DNA of 64,000 nucleotides from Epichloe hybrida (lineage: Eukaryota > Ascomycota > Sordariomycetes > Hypocreales > Clavicipitaceae), in contig JAFEKR010000006.1 in the NCBI GenBank assembly GCA_019022495.1, positions 248,001 through 312,000 of the forward strand, read 5' to 3'. The notes beneath the pieces are model-generated. The model saw only the letters and a list, made by a program, of their open reading frames with translations. It searched no databases and had not been told where the DNA came from. A program made the position numbers and the translations under genes. How positions within the stretch are numbered: the first letter of the stretch is position 1; each line of letters starts with the position of its first letter. This document shows, piece after piece, positions 61,741-64,000 of the stretch.

Positions 61741-64000
61741 ATGTCTGACCGATATCAAGGGCATGTCTCGACCGTCCCGGGTCGATCTCCCACATACAAT
61801 CCAGCCCGGTCCTCCATGCCTACGAGCGTTGGGTACAGTTCCATGTATGCTGGGGACATGCACGTTGTGCCATCTGCGAGCCATAGACACCATATCACAC
61901 CCCGAGGTTACTCTACCTCAACAAACGCTGCTGGGCTTCCAACAACCATTAGAACCTATGCAGTCACCCAGGACCCAAGAGCAGTCTCCACGACCCGAGA
62001 CAGCAGCAAGGCCCGCCGATCAACGCTGGATTCCTTGTCGAGACCACCTGTCATCATAACCACAACGCAACTGGAGCGGCCACACCCATCTTCATCGTCT
62101 TCTCACGCCTCTAATGGACGCTCTGGAAGCCCAATGAGAGACGATTACCGTGCATCTGATGGCCAAGTTTTCTCACAACCGGCTTCTTCTATCCGATCTC
62201 GAAGTTCAGCACGGCCCTACCATGCCGCGACCTCGAGTGCCGATTTTGGCCGACACCGGGAGAGAGGAGAGGGCCATCTCAGCTCTCATGACCTCGAAGC
62301 TTACCGCAGCTCTCGGCCATCCGTCGCTTACCCTAGTGACCCAAGACACAGCATGGCAGCTATCGACTACGGCGACGAGGGCTACCAGTACACCAATGCT
62401 GGAGAATTGGTCAAGTACGACCTAGATCAATCGAAGCCATGCCGCCCATCAAGACGGCAGGATAGCCTTGACAGGGGCTACTATCGCCCCAACGTCAACT
62501 ATGACGCTGATCGGAGGAATTTCAATGTCGATACCAGCCACGATCTGAACCGCCCACCAAACGGAGCAAGTCGACAGCCCGAAGCAAGAGGCGGGCCCCC
62601 TCCTTCTACCCGAGGATTTGACAAGATCAATCGCGGTTATGATTCCAGGGATGTGCCGCCCGCAGTTCCGATTCCTCCTTCCCCAACTTCGACAGCGCCT
62701 CAGCCTGAGAGGCCAAGAAGCGCCAGTGGTAGACGGCCACGCCCTCTGTCCCTACATCAAGAAGGTGGCCTGCGCTCGACACACCATGATGAATACTACA
62801 GAAGCCGAGAGGACGAGCGCACCATGCGAGACTTGCGTGACCGTGACCATGACCGAGATCGAGACTATGAACGCCGTCCACAACCTCCTCGGTACCAGGA
62901 TGACGGCATCACATCCCGTGGATTCGGTATCCGCACCGACCTTCTGGGCACTCCGTCAGAGGCTAGAGACCGCTGGCATGCCGCGCGACTAGACGAACCA
63001 CGTAAGAGGTCGGATGAAGAGCTCCTCTACAGTGTCGACAAAGACAATGATAGCCGTCGTCGAAGCCGGCAGCCTCCCACAGACGACTCAGCAGGTCGAA
63101 GACAAGATGGGCGACCAGGGATCGAGGAGAGTAAAGATCGACGAGAACGCTCTCGAGTCCGCGACTCTCTGGCCAATGGGCTAGGGGCTGTGGCCACTGC
63201 TGTGGGTCTGGCACCTGTGGGCTTCAAATCGCAGGACAAAAGAGAAAGAGACCACCAGGTCTCTCCCATGGTGATGCCACGGCGACGCAGTCCCCCGGAG
63301 GAACGCGACGCCCGAAAGGAGGATCCAAGGGGCGTCCAAGGGAGAGTGCAAGAGACGGGTCAATTATACGAAAGGTCACGTGAGCCAGCCCGAGAAAAGG
63401 AGTCGATTAGGGAGAATGGACCGTTGATGATTCGCGAGAAAGATGCGGCACAGGAAAGAGACCCGCTGCGCGACATAATCCGGGAGAAGGGAAACATCAA
63501 AGAAAAGGACCCTGTTCGGGAGAGGGAGTTCATTCTCGAGAGAGAACCCGTTCGTGAGAGAGAATATACCAGAGAGAAAGAGATTGCCAGGGAAGATGCC
63601 AAAAACTTTGCCGAACCCGTTCGTCGGCCCCTGGCGCATGCCCGAACAAATGGCGAACCGACGCGACAGTCGGGATCCGACTCGGACGATACGAAAAGGT
63701 CTCGACGACGCCGAACATCCAATGCCTTCAATCCAAATGATGCCTCTGACTTGAAACAGTTGAAAGAGCAACTCGCTTCCATGGACGACGCCGATAGGCG
63801 CAGGGAGAAGGGCGCCGAACGACCCATGGCATCAGGAAAATCACGAGTCCGCTCACGATCTCCATCCAAGGACCGAGCCTCCTCGAGTGGGTCACCAAGA
63901 GCCGCCTCACGGGAGGAATTCGGAGACGAGCCTCGCGGCCGTGGGCTTGCTGGGCCCGACTCTGATGGCAGGCAAGTACGGGTCGTGTCCCCCCCAAAAG
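61741..64000 (+). CDS. Large disordered Arg/Ser/Glu-rich protein (3' partial)
   Basis: From ATG 61,741 the frame is open for 753 codons to the window end with no stop or intron, so the gene continues to the right. The N-terminal half is Ser/Thr/Tyr/Pro-rich with many short basic motifs and scattered aromatic residues. The middle carries a short hydrophobic Ala/Gly/Val segment at about residues 482-495 (LANGLGAVATAVGLAPVGF). The C-terminal half has alternating charged runs with REREP/REKE-type repeats (about 545-620) and a KRSRRRR cluster followed by DLKQLKEQLASMDD, which may form a short coiled coil. I recognise no enzyme domain. Composition suggests an intrinsically disordered scaffold or nuclear/RNA-associated protein, but this is only inference. 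Confidence 0.8.
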   Translation, partial: MSDRYQGHVSTVPGRSPTYNPARSSMPTSVGYSSMYAGDMHVVPSASHRHHITPRGYSTSTNAAGLPTTIRTYAVTQDPRAVSTTRDSSKARRSTLDSLSRPPVIITTTQLERPHPSSSSSHASNGRSGSPMRDDYRASDGQVFSQPASSIRSRSSARPYHAATSSADFGRHRERGEGHLSSHDLEAYRSSRPSVAYPSDPRHSMAAIDYGDEGYQYTNAGELVKYDLDQSKPCRPSRRQDSLDRGYYRPNVNYDADRRNFNVDTSHDLNRPPNGASRQPEARGGPPPSTRGFDKINRGYDSRDVPPAVPIPPSPTSTAPQPERPRSASGRRPRPLSLHQEGGLRSTHHDEYYRSREDERTMRDLRDRDHDRDRDYERRPQPPRYQDDGITSRGFGIRTDLLGTPSEARDRWHAARLDEPRKRSDEELLYSVDKDNDSRRRSRQPPTDDSAGRRQDGRPGIEESKDRRERSRVRDSLANGLGAVATAVGLAPVGFKSQDKRERDHQVSPMVMPRRRSPPEERDARKEDPRGVQGRVQETGQLYERSREPAREKESIRENGPLMIREKDAAQERDPLRDIIREKGNIKEKDPVREREFILEREPVREREYTREKEIAREDAKNFAEPVRRPLAHARTNGEPTRQSGSDSDDTKRSRRRRTSNAFNPNDASDLKQLKEQLASMDDADRRREKGAERPMASGKSRVRSRSPSKDRASSSGSPRAASREEFGDEPRGRGLAGPDSDGRQVRVVSPPK

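Overview
This window comes from a filamentous ascomycete of the Pezizomycotina, probably Sordariomycetes/Hypocreales. The evidence is a Woronin-body HEX1 gene (found only in Pezizomycotina), short introns of 53-108 bp, a LaeA-like methyltransferase and a large block mutated by RIP (repeat-induced point mutation). The genus cannot be named from sequence alone.

The window has two halves that meet sharply near 40.65 kb. Positions 1-40,650 are AT-rich, TpA-rich and CpA-poor, with no intact gene. Almost all of it is a nest of LTR retrotransposons whose reading frames are broken by TAG/TAA codons where Gln (CAG/CAA) or Trp is expected, which is the RIP signature. Four elements are bounded by matching LTRs and perfect 5-bp target-site duplications (TSDs): element A, Ty3/Gypsy chromovirus, 3316-10171, TSD ACTAC; element C, Ty3/Gypsy chromovirus, 12758-19357, TSD AGGCC; element D, Gypsy-type, 22317-39796, TSD TATAA; and element E, Ty1/Copia, 28610-35394, TSD AATTC. 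A and C sit inside an older Gypsy element B. D sits inside an older Copia element X. E sits inside the reverse transcriptase of D. A sixth element, Copia F, runs off the left edge on the + strand. Element D carries a third long degraded frame, rich in coiled coil, between its pol gene and its 3' LTR.

Positions 40,650-64,000 are GC-richer and hold seven genes: a LaeA/TAM-type methyltransferase (-), a fungal protein with a methyltransferase-like core (+), an annexin with a long RS-like N-terminus (+), the ribosome quality control factor RQC2/NEMF (-), phosphoribosylglycinamide formyltransferase ADE8 (-), HEX1 (+) and a large disordered Arg/Ser/Glu-rich protein that continues past the right edge (+). 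They are ordinary, separately transcribed genes in purine synthesis, translation quality control, septal-pore sealing, membrane/calcium biology and regulation; nothing suggests one shared pathway. The intergenic DNA holds several 9-10 bp minisatellites and a dispersed 9-mer, TACTCCGTA.

The most interesting points are the nested insertions with their datable order, the extra coiled-coil ORF of element D, and an unannotated in-frame upstream exon of HEX1 that repeats an acidic EE(V/I)xxT motif found elsewhere in the HEX1 N-terminus.
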